From positions 6,535,615-6,599,614 of the forward strand of contig CAIIXF020000012.1 of assembly GCA_903813345.2 (NCBI GenBank): a stretch of DNA of 64,000 nt, written 5' to 3'. The translations under genes and the position numbers were made by a program. The notes below the pieces were generated by a model. It did not search any database and was not told the DNA's origin. It worked only from the letters and a program-made list of their open reading frames with translations. The stretch is from Owenia fusiformis (Eukaryota; Annelida; Polychaeta; Sabellida; Oweniidae). This document shows, one piece after another, positions 12,401 through 24,654 of the stretch (positions within the stretch are counted from its first letter, which is position 1; every line of letters begins with the position of its first letter).

Positions 12401-15400
12401 GCATTTTTTCTGCTGTTTATGTTTTAATTCCCTTACCATTTCATCGAGAGCAGTCTAAAGTAAGACAACTGACCCCAAGTATTGCCTTCTAAGTTAATTA
12501 ATACTGCCACTATCTCTAGGCCAACAAAACAAATATATGAGAACTTTTTGATAAACCCATGTATATCAAGCAAGATCAATGATCTGAAATTATTAAATTT
12601 CAAAGGTTTTTTCTTCAAGTGTGGCATTTTATTTCATTAAATGATTGAAAATTTACAATCTTCCTCATTTTGTGAAAATTTAGTATATTCTGGAATACTG
12701 CACCATAATATAGTAAAGTATGTGTTCTTTGATGATATCTGACCACATTTAATCAATGGGATATGGGAATTATTTTTACCTAAAACTAATGCCATCTCTG
12801 CAATGTAAACCCTGACCAAGTCTTCTGGAAAGTCATCAATTCTTTGCCATAGAGTAAATAAATCCCCACATGGCATATAGGGCATCACTGAAAATATATA
12901 TTAAACTTGTTTCAGTTTTCGGTCATTTCAAAAGGAAACTGAATGATAATGGTACACATAGCATTATTACAAAAAATATTTCTATGGGTACTTTAAGGCT
13001 CACTCAAAGATGTGTTTTCAATTCAAAGCTCAATCAATTCTAAATTAACAAGTACCAGTTTGGACCATTTCACTAGACTTGAACCTACATGTATGGCTTG
13101 TTACTTTTCAAAAATTAAATGTAGTTCTCTCTTCAGCAGGGATCAGGGAACTGACAGTTTTGTGATTAGTCTCAAAGGCAGTTACAATTAAGTAAAGACA
13201 AGGCATGCAAATTTAAGAAACATGCAAAATGCCACCACCTGCCATTTGTTAAAAACACTGAACATCTACCGCTGAACACCAACCGCCAAACACAAAGTTG
13301 GTGTATACATGATTGTAGAGGCTTGTAGCAATGAAGGTCTGTGCCTTAGCATCGAACTAAAGAACTTACCGATGTATAGTTGTTTCCTAGTCTGCCAGTT
13401 GAACAAGGCTTGAAGCACAAAGGGATGATGCCCTAACATATCCTGTATGGTGATCTCATCCTTACACTGGCCAACTGCTTCCTCTATGATCAACTGGGAT
13501 TTCTTTATCACCTAAAGAACAACAAGTTAAGTGGAAGTCAAGAGCATTGTAAAATAATGCTGAGATTAGACATTGTAAAATAATGCTGATATTAAACATT
13601 GTAAAATAATACTGTAAGACATTGTAAAATGATGCTGAGATTAGACATTGTAAAATGATGCTGAGATTAGACATTGTAAAGTAATGCTGAGATTAGACAA
13701 TTAACCCTACTTGAAATAATTCAGTGCCACAAAAATAGATTATAAAGTACAACTGTTCTTGTTCAAGGACATATTTATTAGATTTTTGTATTTTTAGACT
13801 AGCATATACAATGGAAATCTTCCTCAAAATAATTCAGTCCAACAGGATTTTAGGTTTGATCTGCACTACCCTATGGTTTGATTTACTAGAGTATCACATT
13901 GAACATTTTGTGGCATATTGTACAAGACTTTGACATCTATTAATTTTCAGGCAATGTTATCCTCTTGGAGATTATCAACAGGACCTTGATAATGTTAAGA
14001 TTCCCAAGTCCAATGTTCTCTTACTATGACATCATTATATCCATGGTGACAAAAATTAATCAAGGAATTCTTAACACGTGAAATGGGCCCTTGGATATTA
14101 CAAGCTGAACTTATCAGCCTGTCCAATGTGAAATTCACTTTTCATTCATGGTTCTTTTGAACACTCACCTTCATTGCATACAGTTCTTTGTTATCCAGTC
14201 TTCTCACTTTGTTTACTTTACCATATGCTCCTTCAGCTATCTCTTCTATCAACTATAATAGGTACAATACACATTTTACACATAAGGCATTATTAATTTT
14301 TATATAACTTTGTCTGGAAAAAACAGATAAAATCTTGGTAAATAAAATAATCCAATAAAATATTGGTAAAAGCATGATACATCAACCATCAATATACAAC
14401 ATGACATAACAATCTATTGCAATGCTATTGGTATGTATAATAGAATTATGTGTGCATAACAGGTTGGGCCTATGATTTGACATACTTTTCATCAAGTTTG
14501 TATCAGTAAAACTATATCTGTGCCTCTGGTACACATTCTATCATGGCCATAATTAAGACAGGCATTTTACAGAGAACATTCATTAACAAATCAGTCAAAA
14601 GAACTTTGAAATTGATCCTTTAGAAAATAGTATCATATAGAAAGGTATTCTGTAAAGAATGGTGTTTTAATTGACAGATCATACAGACAGTATGGCATGT
14701 AATAATTCAATCTTACCTCAAAATCTGTTTCATTGATTTCAGCTTTGATTGGGAACTCAGGTAAAAACATCGCCTCAACCAAAGGTACGGGGTAAATCTC
14801 TTTGGACGAACCAAATGGATCATCTAACGTACTCAAACTTAGTTGACGTCTTGATCTTGACCATTTCCTATTCAATGCCTCAACACTCTGGGACTTCTAA
14901 TGTATGGAATGAAAGGAAATATTGCTCTTTTAGTTAATGTGTTTAAGTCTTTTAAAGGGTGTGGGATAAGCTATTTTTGTAAAAATAACAAATTTGCTAC
15001 AGATAACTTTCCTATGTTTCCTATGTTGTAACTTTAAAGCAGAAGGTCACTTTACTAAGTTTGGTTTTCTAGTGTAAGATTTCCAAGGAGGATTGGCAGC
15101 CAAAATTCAAACTTGATATTCTGTTGTCTAACTACATGGAACAATTTGGTAACAATACATTTCCCTTATGTTGAAGAAGCATTGTCACAGAAATTGAATA
15201 TTACGATTATAATCATAAACTATAAACATTGACTAAAGATGGACATTTTAGAAATAGAATTACCAAATTGTTTCACATCAGGAAACAGAATATCGAGTTT
15301 GAATTTTGGCTTCCAATCCTCCTGGAATATTTCATTATTTTTGGAATAGTTACTAGTAATTGAAATTGGAGAGGTTAAGCAAATACGGTTTTTCAAAACG

Positions 15401-17268
15401 TATACGTAAACGCAAAGTACATAGGATTGTATCGCTTTAGTCTACTTCAGATACCCGTTCAACTTCAAAGTTGCGTGTTTAGAACGGGAGATTTTTAATT
15501 TCACGTTGCTATCAACGGGAATCATTATACTCATGTCTGTTGAATACTATCCTTGCAATTTTGATTTCGATGCAAAGTATAATTCTTTCTGAAGAAGATG
15601 ATGTATGTTACGCATGATTTAACTCCAATAATCTTACAAAACGAGCTCGTTTAAAATATGTATTAGAAAACCAGCTATTGAACTTCATCAATGGCATACT
15701 ATGTAATCATTACAAGCTATGGTGTAGTCTAAACAAACACTAGAGCTGAACGGCTATTTATGTGTGAACTCTACATGTATTTGTATAGGGGCGATTGATG
15801 TTTAAGTTGCGTTTTGGATTTTATACGGTAGCTTAACCTCTCCAGTAACTATTAATGGTTTGGTTATACAAGGGTTTCAATAGCAGCAGGCAACAGGTGA
15901 TTTTCACCGGTTGTTTTAACAAACTAGCCTTGCCTGTTGTTTTCATTTATTTAGCCTGTTGTGAGAAATTCTACTGAAACCCCTGTAATAATAAATAAAT
16001 AATATGCACTTACATTTATATTTGGTTTTGACCACCATTTCTTTGTTGACATTGATGCCGATGAACTGAAACTTACTGAAGAAGATCTCTGGAAAATATT
16101 GCATATAACATGAAACATGTATTGAGCACATGTAAAATAGTGTTAAATGTGAAAATATTGAATATTTGACATGCTACGTACTAGATATTCTGGAGCAAAA
16201 TCCGAACCAGTGGCGTAGGAACAATATACGCCAAAACGCCAATGCGTAGTGTTGAAAAGCTAGAATGAAATAGCTTAATAATTTCCTTATGTTCTGTAGT
16301 CATATTTCCTCATTGTTAATAAATTGTTTGTGATCTCGAGCACACTAAAGAAATGTTTTTGGAAACCATGTAATATGTTCGATTTTTTCAATAGTACTCT
16401 TTGCAAGGTTTTTGTTCCTCTGTTACTTTTTTCTAGCTTCGGCCACGATAAATTGGCGTAAAAATCAAGGTGATTTGGGGTAGAGGGTTATGATAGTTGG
16501 AAGTTTAAGCCAGTAAAAATGAAAGTACATTTCAACTTCAGTTCTAGGAAAGCAATTACCCTAATTTCTATTTTATTTGAAATATAATAGATTATTATTT
16601 TAGGAAATAAAGCATTTAGGCACCAATAATTATTTTGAAAGGAAAAAACAATTTACCACAAAATGTCACGTTGACTTTTGCATGGGCTTTATTTATCTTA
16701 TATAAAAAGTTGAAGACATTAGAGTTATGTTGTATCATTGATCACGGACATGTTTCTATTGATCATACTAGTTTCTTTAATCTGTATTGTTGAGATTTAA
16801 AAGATCGGCTTTCCATGGTGATTTTATATCATGAAAAACATTCGAACATTTTAAGCACAATTAGAAAGGTATTACCATAAAAATTACGTTTTACGAGCAT
16901 AAAAGAGGCGTTTTGATTCGTTAAGATTTGATACAATTTTTTCATATTTTTGGCGTAGTGTTGAATTTACACCTTCCTACGCCCCTGCGAACTGTCAACT
17001 TTCAGCAGGGTTGTACTAAATACCTAGGTGTCCCCATTGAATTGTCTGACTAGCATATTTTACTAAAGTATCCATGAAGTATGGGGTAGAATCTCCTCTT
17101 CACATAGCACAACGTTTTCAGTTTTACTTTTCTTGTTTTTATTTTTTGAAAAAATAGTTGATCTTCCGGGTAAATTTATTTGCTCCTAAACTAGGAAAAT
17201 CTACTTACCAAACTTGGTAAGGAAGCCGATGTGGCAATCCTTTCTTTACTTGAGATTCGGTTCCCCAT
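6486..17268 (-). CDS. RSKR: RSKR/SGK494-type AGC kinase with giant disordered C-terminal tail
   Basis: Twelve exons on the minus strand, in transcript order: 17209-17268, 16014-16088, 14717-14896, 14169-14252, 13370-13511, 12780-12887, 12096-12254, 11173-11261, 10717-10827, 10302-10403, 9870-9992, 6486-9536. They sum to 4284 nt, or 1427 residues plus TGA, with consistent phases. Residues 1-8, MGNRISSK, form a strong N-myristoylation signal. A conserved FLPEFPI motif precedes the kinase domain (about 100-365): glycine loop EGAYGKV, VAIK-type YAMK (K133), catalytic YRDLKMEN (D228, N233), DFG (246-248), activation-loop TICGT and APE (270-272). All key residues are present, so the kinase should be active. 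Exon structure and motifs such as HAADWW and LLC.EP..RL match vertebrate RSKR, ribosomal protein S6 kinase-related. Human RSKR is about 410 residues, so the module ends near residue 411. The last exon adds 1016 Ser/Pro/Asn-rich residues with SPER repeats and PPKP motifs. Introns hold several MITEs. Confidence 0.9.
9320..9440 (-). repeat. In-frame 18-bp minisatellite encoding SPERxx repeats
   Basis: On the plus strand the unit is close to ctttcaggtgaattcact, repeated about six times. On the coding strand it gives six consecutive copies of S-P-E-R plus two variable residues (MN, VS or VN) near residues 446-481 of the kinase tail. Each copy is a Ser-Pro site that a proline-directed kinase could phosphorylate. 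Degenerate copies with S-P-x-R/K patterns continue for about 60 more residues. Confidence 0.85.
11392..11751. mobile_element. MITE in kinase intron, with nested palindrome
   Basis: Terminal inverted repeats of 20 bp, cactgctacccacctaatta at 11392-11411 and its inverse at 11732-11751, flanked by atat(c)a-like sequence on both sides. The left part holds a second near-perfect palindrome (about 11412-11560) built on acacaattcacgtattt and ctttcttacactgac arms. The right part is related to the repeat arms at 2.3 and 4.7 kb. It lies in the intron between exons 7 and 8 of the kinase gene. Confidence 0.7.
13543..13698. repeat. 26-bp minisatellite in kinase intron
   Basis: About six tandem copies of a unit close to gacattgtaaaataatgct followed by gagatta. 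One unit is shortened. It lies just upstream (minus-strand sense) of the exon ending at 13511. Confidence 0.8.
15081..15327. mobile_element. Palindromic MITE, 247 bp, kinase intron
   Basis: Arms of about 75 bp: the left starts ttccaaggaggattggcagc and the right is its imperfect inverse ending in cctcctggaa. Arm sequence around caaacttgatattctgtt is conserved on both sides. No ORF. Confidence 0.7.
15368..15843. mobile_element. MITE-like element with ggagaggttaagc termini, kinase intron
   Basis: Exact 13-bp inverted ends, ggagaggttaagc at 15368-15380 and gcttaacctctcc at 15831-15843. Its right part (ggcgattgatgtttaagttg) resembles a segment at about 30190-30310 after the GPCR gene, suggesting a dispersed family. 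No ORF. Confidence 0.55.
16208..16987. mobile_element. Non-autonomous element with cagtggcgtaggaa termini, kinase intron
   Basis: Inverted ends cagtggcgtaggaa (about 16208) and ttcctacgcccctg (to about 16987), with the subterminal phrase gcgtagtgttgaa repeated near both ends. The interior is AT-rich with no recognisable ORF. It lies in the intron between kinase exons 1 and 2. Confidence 0.5.
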
Positions 17269-17508
17269 CCTAAAGCATCGATCAGTCTCTTATACTGCCT
17301 CTAAAAGGTATGTTTTCAAACATTTCTGCGCTAAAATTTTCAAAATCCAAATAGGCGCACGACTCATTTCTGTTTTTACGACATCCAATTAAGTGTTGCA
17401 ATAAAAATGCGAGCGTTATAACGCATCAATCGGACGATAATGACCTTTTGGTAAAAGTAATCTAACTTAACAGCATGTATATTTCTTAATGATTGGTAAC
17501 ACCCCAGT

Positions 17509-18816
17509 CACATTTGTCGTACGGAGGCCGTGCGTCGACAGCAGATCAATTAAATCAGTGAATTTTTGCGGCGAGCGTCGTACGAACACTACGCTCGCCT
17601 TGCGGCCTCCGTACGGCGTATCCAGTTTTTTACAGGCCGATCGCCGTAAGTTATAACTCAGAGTTATAATAGTTCATTTCTGGGGTCCCCGTAGAAATCA
17701 ACTGGCTCAACAAGATTGAATCATTATTTGACAATGTTTCGAGATCACTTTTCTTTTGATATTACATCCTAGCTATGAATAACATAATAAAATGAAAAAG
17801 CATTTATTTATCAACAGAAATTTAAAATTTACCGTGCGGCTGCCGTGGGAAATGTGACTGCAAAAGTATGAGAGCGCTGAAATTCTACGGCGAGCGTAGA
17901 AGACTACTGGCCGCAGAAATGATAGACCGCACGGCGGCCGCCGGTGGGAAATGTGACTGGGGTGTAGTGCAGTGTATATGATCAAGAGACTCAGGCATGC
18001 ATGTAAACCGTGTTTCTTCATGGAAAAACCATAATGCATTGGCCCGGCAACCAAGATTACGTTACTAATGCTCAATGTAACATTCTGAGTCAAGGCAATA
18101 CTTTCCATTTTTTATCCTAGCACTATGAAGAATATTTATGAATTGTACTAATGTAAATAAATTAAAAATTAACAGTAACGTTTATCAACAGAAATTCAAA
18201 ATTCGCCGTGCGGCTGCCGTAGGAAATGTGTCTGCAAACGTATCCGACGGTAGAAGAGTCTAGAGAGTAGAAATGTTACTGACCGCAGAAATGACAGACC
18301 GCACGGTCACCGTAGGAAATATGACTTGGGTGTTACACCCCAGTCACATTTGTCGTACGGAGGCCGTGCGCCAGTCGACCGCAGATCAATTAAATCAGTG
18401 AATTACTGCGGCGAGCGTAGGTCTTGTGGTCTCCGTACGGCGTATGATCCAGTTTTTTACAGGGTCCGGCCGTAGAAATTATAACTCGGAGTTATAATAT
18501 TTGTTCATTTCTGAGGTCCCCGTAGAAATCAACTGGCTCAACAAGATTGAATCATTATTTGTCAATGTTTCACGATCACTTTTCATTTGATATTACATCC
18601 TAGCACTATGAATAACATTTATAAATTGTCCTGATTTAAATAAAATGAAAAAAAGTATTATTTATCAACAGAAATTTAAAATTCACCGTGCGGCTGCCGT
18701 GGGGAATGTGACTGCCAAAGTATGAGAGCGCAGAAAATCTACGGCGAGCGTAGAAGACCTGCTGGCCGCAGAAATGATAGACCGCACGGCGGCAGTGGGA
18801 AATGTGACTGGGGTGT
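17509..18816. mobile_element. Tandem MITEs with acaccccagtcacatttg termini
   Basis: Two full copies (17509-17965 and 18335-18816) and one right-hand partial copy (about 18165-18334) lie head to tail. Ends are acaccccagtcacatt and the inverse aatgtgactggggtgt. Both full copies contain gtacggaggccgtgcg near the left end and an inverse accgcacggc near the right, plus a shared core around catcctagc(ac)tatgaataac. The block starts about 240 bp upstream of the kinase start codon, so it may border or overlap that promoter. Minus-strand ORFs in the block are by-products of the repeats. Confidence 0.75.
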
Positions 18817-19488
18817 AAAGAAGACAATGAAATGATATACACAGTGGATACTTTCCTTGAAATAGCAAAGAAATAAGTCGGGAAATAAACAAATGCTTTA
18901 TTGATTTTGTACCAGAAAATGACATGGCCACTGGGGTGTGGCAATTTTTCAATTTTTTCTCCCACTTAAAAATAGTTCACCGTTGAAAGTACATGTAAAT
19001 TATTGCTATTTATATTCAGGTGAAGTTGTTACACTCGACTGCTTGGCCTACTATATCGCTTTCGATCCTATTCAAATTCTCTCTCTTTGCATTGGAAGTA
19101 CGTGTATATTTAAGTGCATTATTATTTATTTAGGCCATGTGAACTTTGAGTCACGATAAACTTTTAAGTACTCCATTCGGCTCAGATTTATGTATAGGAA
19201 GTCATGTGATGTTTATATGTCGATGTATTTCTCACTGAAATTCTAAAATAGGATTAGGACTTTTGCCCTAAAGAAGCAATCAAATATGCAGTAACTCACG
19301 AGACAAAGTACGTGTACACGTAAAGGAGCCAGTAAATACTAATATCGGAGTAAACGTTGTTTCAAATGCGAATTTATTAAGATTTCATGCAGATACAAAG
19401 GAGCTGAGCCTAAAATACTTCATAACCAAATTCATAAACATCGTGTTGAATTGAACTGAGGAATGCAACATTGCATTTGATAAATAAC
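18817..19488. other. Spacer between divergently transcribed genes
   Basis: No coding exon or clear repeat. This stretch with the MITE block to its left separates the minus-strand kinase gene from the plus-strand MGGCC gene, so both promoters should lie in 17.3-19.5 kb. I see no strong TATA box close to 19489. Confidence 0.4.
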
Positions 19489-22400
19489 ATGGGAGGGTGC
19501 TGCCCAGGAAGCCAGGTAAGTCAGGCCGTGGCACTTCAAATTTAATAAACAGTAGATATACTCAGGATCATTACAAAATACCCTTTATGAGGAAATAACG
19601 GGGGACATTTAAGATTGATCAAAGTGGCAATATGGTGGTTTTAGAATAGTACACATAGAGAACTTTAAGTTATGCAAACTATTAATTTTTAAAAATCAAA
19701 AGCAGGGTAGAGCTCTTTCAATTCTTCACGGAAGTAAATCTATGTTGATACAGTCTGTAGTATTTCTAGAATCCATTTTCAATTGTAAGATTAGGTGTTC
19801 TTAAACAGGACATTGGCGGCCTGTATGACCCCTTCAATACAGATCTCTAATTGTTGAAACCAATGATGTATTCCAGGAGAGTGGCCAAGGCCCCTCTGAG
19901 AGAACGAGCCTATTAAGCGGGGGTACAAAGACAATAGAGACACAGCCCGGTAGACCTCGAGGTATATCTGTAGATGATGATGATAGATCAGGAAGCGTCA
20001 GTAGTGTTTCGGCAAGAAAGCATAAACCATCGGATGTGAGATATACAAAGTCAAGCAGGACAGGTTTGTATTTTATTGATGCAACAGTTGCCATTGTTTA
20101 AGGTCAGGGTCACTTTGAGGAAATTTCATGATCATGTGCTACTTTCAGATAAACATAAACTCACATCATCTAAATCTTCCATTCTTGCACAAAATATGCA
20201 TTCGTGAACCTAGACTATTAATTGAAGGTTGATAATTCTTCAAAATGTTTGAATAAACAGAATATTCAGTGGTTTACTTTTCAAAATGCAAAAAATCCAA
20301 AGTGCACTCTGGCCTTAAAGGGCCAACAAAGACTATGGATTAGATGTGAGTACGTTATAACCGTTGTTCGCAACAGTTCCGACATCATTTAGTGATCTCT
20401 ACAAGTCAAATTCATATAAATTTTGACATTTCAGCATATCGAATAACATTCTCTTAAAATAAAATTGGAAACACATTTCTTTTTAAAAGATTGCTACCAA
20501 TTGAGACATTATATTACGATATAATTCATGATATGTTTTTCAGATATAAAAGCAGGGGATATTGTGGAGATAGACGTGAACAAAACCAGTGTTGACAACG
20601 TTGACAAACGATTGGAGGTGAGTGTTTGGTATTTTTTCCTTGCAAGATTTCGTCATTTGGATATAATTGAAAGCTTTCGATAAAAAGGCACATACACGAT
20701 GATGGTAAACTTATAAATTGGTTGTACACGTAACATGGCATGTGTCGACCAAAAAGCCGTGACACCTATTTAAAATTAATAAGCTGAGTTGAATATGTAA
20801 AAGTATACAATCAAACACTTAAGACTACCAATTTTGTACACTAATAAAACCAATCTGTGTTAGCGATTCCCGGAGCGAGTCATTTGGTTGCATAATAAAT
20901 TCTCTTACAAGTATTTGTACCCGGTGTTTCATATTGTTCGTCCCGAAAGTCGATTTGAGATACATGTAAGATAAGCCTATAATGCATATATCATGTAGGA
21001 ATTCCTATTTCATTTTTGACCAAGACACATGTGATAATAAATACATTTTAAAAATTACATAATAATGGTTTGCATTTGAACGTTATTTTACATACATGTA
21101 CGACATCCGGAGATTTTTAACTAGTATTATGTATTTTTATGTACAAGTACAAGTTTACGTTTAAGATTACCAAATAACTTATATCGAAAGCTAGAGATCT
21201 AATAGTGTATTTTGTATTTTCAACAATTTTTATATTTGGATACAATACACTCAAAATTTGGATTAATAGCGATATATATTTCCCTTTTTGGACTGGAACG
21301 TCTTGCTTCAAGACTGTGGATCCATCCCCCACCCCTACTTCTCCAACACAACCTAGTACAAAGTAAGATTGGAAGTTTCCATGCACACTTCCTCTCAGAC
21401 TTATAAAGTGGAGTAAAAATCCTGAAATATTGGTATATTAACTGCAAAATCCACCTTTTAAGCAATGGTCCAAGACGGGCTCTCTCTTTGACAAATTTTC
21501 TATGTTTTTTTTCCTCTCAGTTTCGCCAGTTTCCATGATTTATGGCCTAAGTCAAAATTGCAAGTGCTACACATACCTACCCAAATTATTTAGAGTGAAC
21601 CCCCGGGCCATGCAGAGTCTTGAAGCAAGACTAGAATGTTACTTCTGTATTAAATGTTGCAGGATCATGCCAACCTCTTCAACTATCACTTGGCCAGATA
21701 CAGATCGTTGCATAAAGAGGTCGTTCATTTCAAGTCTGTTGTAAGCAGCGACGATGCGGAAATCAGTATTAAAGAATGTTTCAAGGACATCAGGAATAGA
21801 CTAGGTATGACCTTCACTCCCCCCTCCCTAGAGTGTAACAGATTGTGTGGTTAGCTTTGGTGGACATTGTTAAGCCTTTAAAATAGTTGTAGTTGATGTC
21901 ATTGGTGTACAATACGTAGGTATCACATACAGAATGTATTTAAAAAGGTCAGATTTTTCTCATTTGTAGGAATACTCCACGTGCACCTTATTTTTAGCCT
22001 TAATTGAACATGATATAGCAAGTAAAATTATTGTATTAAAGCCAAGTGTGATATGTTAAAATAGTTTTTGGGCCCACTAAATCTATTTTTCTTATTACAG
22101 GCACCGAGGTGGATGTGAGTGTAAAGAGAAAGTTCAAATACTGCATGGAGATAGAATACGATCCAAAGAAAATAGTCAACAACCACATAATTGAAGCGTT
22201 CGAACACTTCAACAAGGCAAACAAACTAATTCGTGAGATTATTGAGAAAGGCCCCCCATTGGTGAACTCTGTGGAACTTGTCATACAAGAAGACTCTCAA
22301 CTGCGTAGGGATATCTTGGTCGCTAGCCTTGGTGATGATGGCCCGGATGCGGTGAAGTCTTGTATGGAGAATATTGCGCAGCTAAAAAGAGTTCCTATAT

Positions 22401-22498
22401 TTGTGGATACAATCAAGAAAGAGACGTTGATCCTGTTTGAGGAATTGATGAATGGAGCTACTATTTTATTGGAAAAAGAGGAAGAAATAATGGCATAA
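19489..22498 (+). CDS. Unrecognised 275-residue protein with lipidated MGGCC N terminus
   Basis: Five exons: 19489-19515, 19877-20063, 20544-20617, 21663-21804, 22101-22498. They sum to 828 nt, 275 residues plus TAA, with matching phases (0,1,0,1). The start codon opens MGGCCPGSQ: glycine at position 2 for N-myristoylation followed by two cysteines for palmitoylation. Residues 17-22 read ERTSLL, an acidic dileucine sorting motif. The same combination (MGCC, then acidic residues before leucines) is known at the start of LAMTOR1/p18, which anchors Ragulator to lysosomes. The remainder, a Ser/Arg-rich linker to about residue 72 and a charged, probably helical body to 275, does not resemble LAMTOR1. 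I infer a membrane-anchored cytosolic protein, perhaps endolysosomal; its function is unknown. A poly(A) signal overlaps the stop codon. Confidence 0.75.
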
Positions 22499-22502
22499 TA
22501 AA
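22497..22502 (+). promoter_or_regulatory. Poly(A) signal AATAAA overlapping the stop
   Basis: The canonical hexamer begins within the TAA stop of the MGGCC gene, giving a very short 3' UTR if used. A T/G-rich stretch follows within 60 bp. Confidence 0.5.
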
Positions 22503-22952
22503 CATTATGTATACATTTTGGACATGTGAATGGCAATACGCATATATACTCTGTATATGTATGCCCTGAGATAATTTGTGGCTTCATGATGTTAACTTAC
22601 CCGAAGCGTCATCTACTAGGCTCTGTATCTGAAATGTACGTTATAGTTATAATCCTAGTATAGTTTAACACATAAACACAGTTTCTTCATTTAGATGGCG
22701 CTTTCTCAGTGGTGACAATAGCACTGGAGATGTATAAATTACTGTATGCCGTCACCAACTAGTAATACTGACAAGGATACCAGTTCTTTGGACTCACGAG
22801 AATTGAAAGCAATGAATTCAGTATTGTTTCTATTGTAAGCCAGTTTTATTTCCGCTCGACACGCTGGTTCTGATACAGAGAATAAAGTAAATGAGTGACA
22901 GCATCCTTCAGCACCAGAATTCGCTGCTTCCACAAACACTGCACATGTCTAA

Positions 22953-23160
22953 CAGGCCCGTAGCCAGGATTTGCCAAGGGGGGGGGGGTCAGTTTTCAAA
23001 AATTTCCAAGGGGGTTCACATTTGACAATTGTGTCCCAAATATGGCTAAACTCACATGAGAAGTGCTCAAAATGCTGAAAACTGCATGATTTTGAAAGAA
23101 TTTTTGGCCAGGGGGGGGGGTTCGCCCGAACCCTACAAACACTTCCTGGCTACGGGCCTG
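22953..23160. mobile_element. Palindromic MITE, caggcccgtagccagg family, copy 1
   Basis: Ends are caggcccgtagccagg and its inverse cctggctacgggcctg. The interior holds G-runs, gggttcacatttgacaatt and a gggttcgcccgaaccc phrase. Flanks tctaa and actaa fit a 5-bp target duplication with one change. The copy at 28852-29057 has the same layout; a truncated copy sits at 45352-45480. Confidence 0.85.
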
Positions 23161-24654
23161 ACTAAGCATAGAGAGGAAGACACTTGATGCAAGTCAAGGT
23201 ATAGTATTGGGAATATACAGCAACGTAAAACGTAAAACATCTACATTGTGGACAAATGAGATTTAGAACTTGTTCGTGGACTTAATAATGTACAAAAATT
23301 GAAATATCGAGTTGTAAATATGCTGCATTATACAGTCAAAATAAAGCACAAAGCTATTACAGTCAAATCATAAAATAATATACATAAATAAGCGTGGGCA
23401 AAATATCATATATTGAAGCCTTTATCATTATTTTGTAGCTAATTTGGTCAAAACATTTTTCTTGGCAGGAATGGATAGGGAGTACATGGTAATTCGCCTC
23501 ACTCCCTCACCATTTGAAACGTTCAATGAAAATAAAATCAATAACACCAAAAAGATGGGTCATTATTTTGTATCTTGTACCCCAGAATAGAAACTTTATT
23601 TCATCCTATGCCTAGTTTTAGGGAGTTACAGGATAAAATACATCTTGTATCCTGATTTTGAGGTTTTCATTTCCAGAACTTCCATATCTCAAATAAGAAA
23701 AAAAGTTTTGAAAAATAAATTGAAAAAAATTAGAAAAAAATTTGGAACTAAAATTAATTTGAAAAAGAAGAAAAAGGAAGTTGAATTTATTCTATAAGAC
23801 TGCTTGGTATTGGATAAAGCAGTTTTGTAATGTTGGTTTTAAAATGGGGTTTATCCCTCTGGAGATTCATATCTCTCTCTAGATAAACGCCATATCCAAA
23901 ATCTCCCACTACATAACCCTTATTAATGCTAGCTAGGTGATTATGCCTACTTATGTTAGTCAATGAAGGCAATACTCAAGTATACAATCGAAACCTGGAT
24001 TTTCTTCACTCTTTGTTGTCATACTTCTAATACTCCTTTTTTTGCACGGTTTGGAAATAATTTCAGAATATACCTGTACATGCTTTCTTCTCTGACAGAC
24101 TTACTGTACATCGACAAATTGTTGCATGGAATATTATCCTGAGACTGAGAACCGCATTCATTTAGACCCCTAGCCTATCTGTTAACCGTTCCTATTAAAA
24201 ACTCCGAAGATTCATTTAACTGTTTACAGGTTTTATCTTGACATCTTAATTTCATCACCGCCATCATTTTTCAAACAAGTTACCTCGAAATATCAGAACG
24301 TCATGCTATTCTCATACTTGTAGAACTTAATGTGACTGTCATTCACCATTTATTAAGCAGTAAAAAATAATTTGGTATATTAATTTCAAAATGTTTCTAG
24401 TTCCCTGTTGAATGTCGAGTCTCGCATCATACGAATGTAATTTTAGGTGATCTGTCTGCATGAGGTGCCTTTATAATCTTGGGTGATTAGGATCATTTAA
24501 CATAGGGTCATCTTCAATTTAACGTATAGAAATGGCGTCTAAATAAAGAGTTAATCTAAAATAATCCAAGGATTACTCAACAGTAATATCTCATAAATAC
24601 ACATAATTCTTAGTTATTCAGTTTTTAATAATAAAGTTTAGGAGAACCAACTTA

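Noticed and set aside
17773-18965. Minus-strand ORFs of 89-111 codons
   Set aside because: They lie in the tandem MITEs and repeat the same MITE-derived peptide (HPSHIS...ARRR). No splice context or family.
22036-22587. Minus-strand ORFs opposite exon 5 of the MGGCC gene
   Set aside because: Antisense shadows of a strongly supported coding exon.
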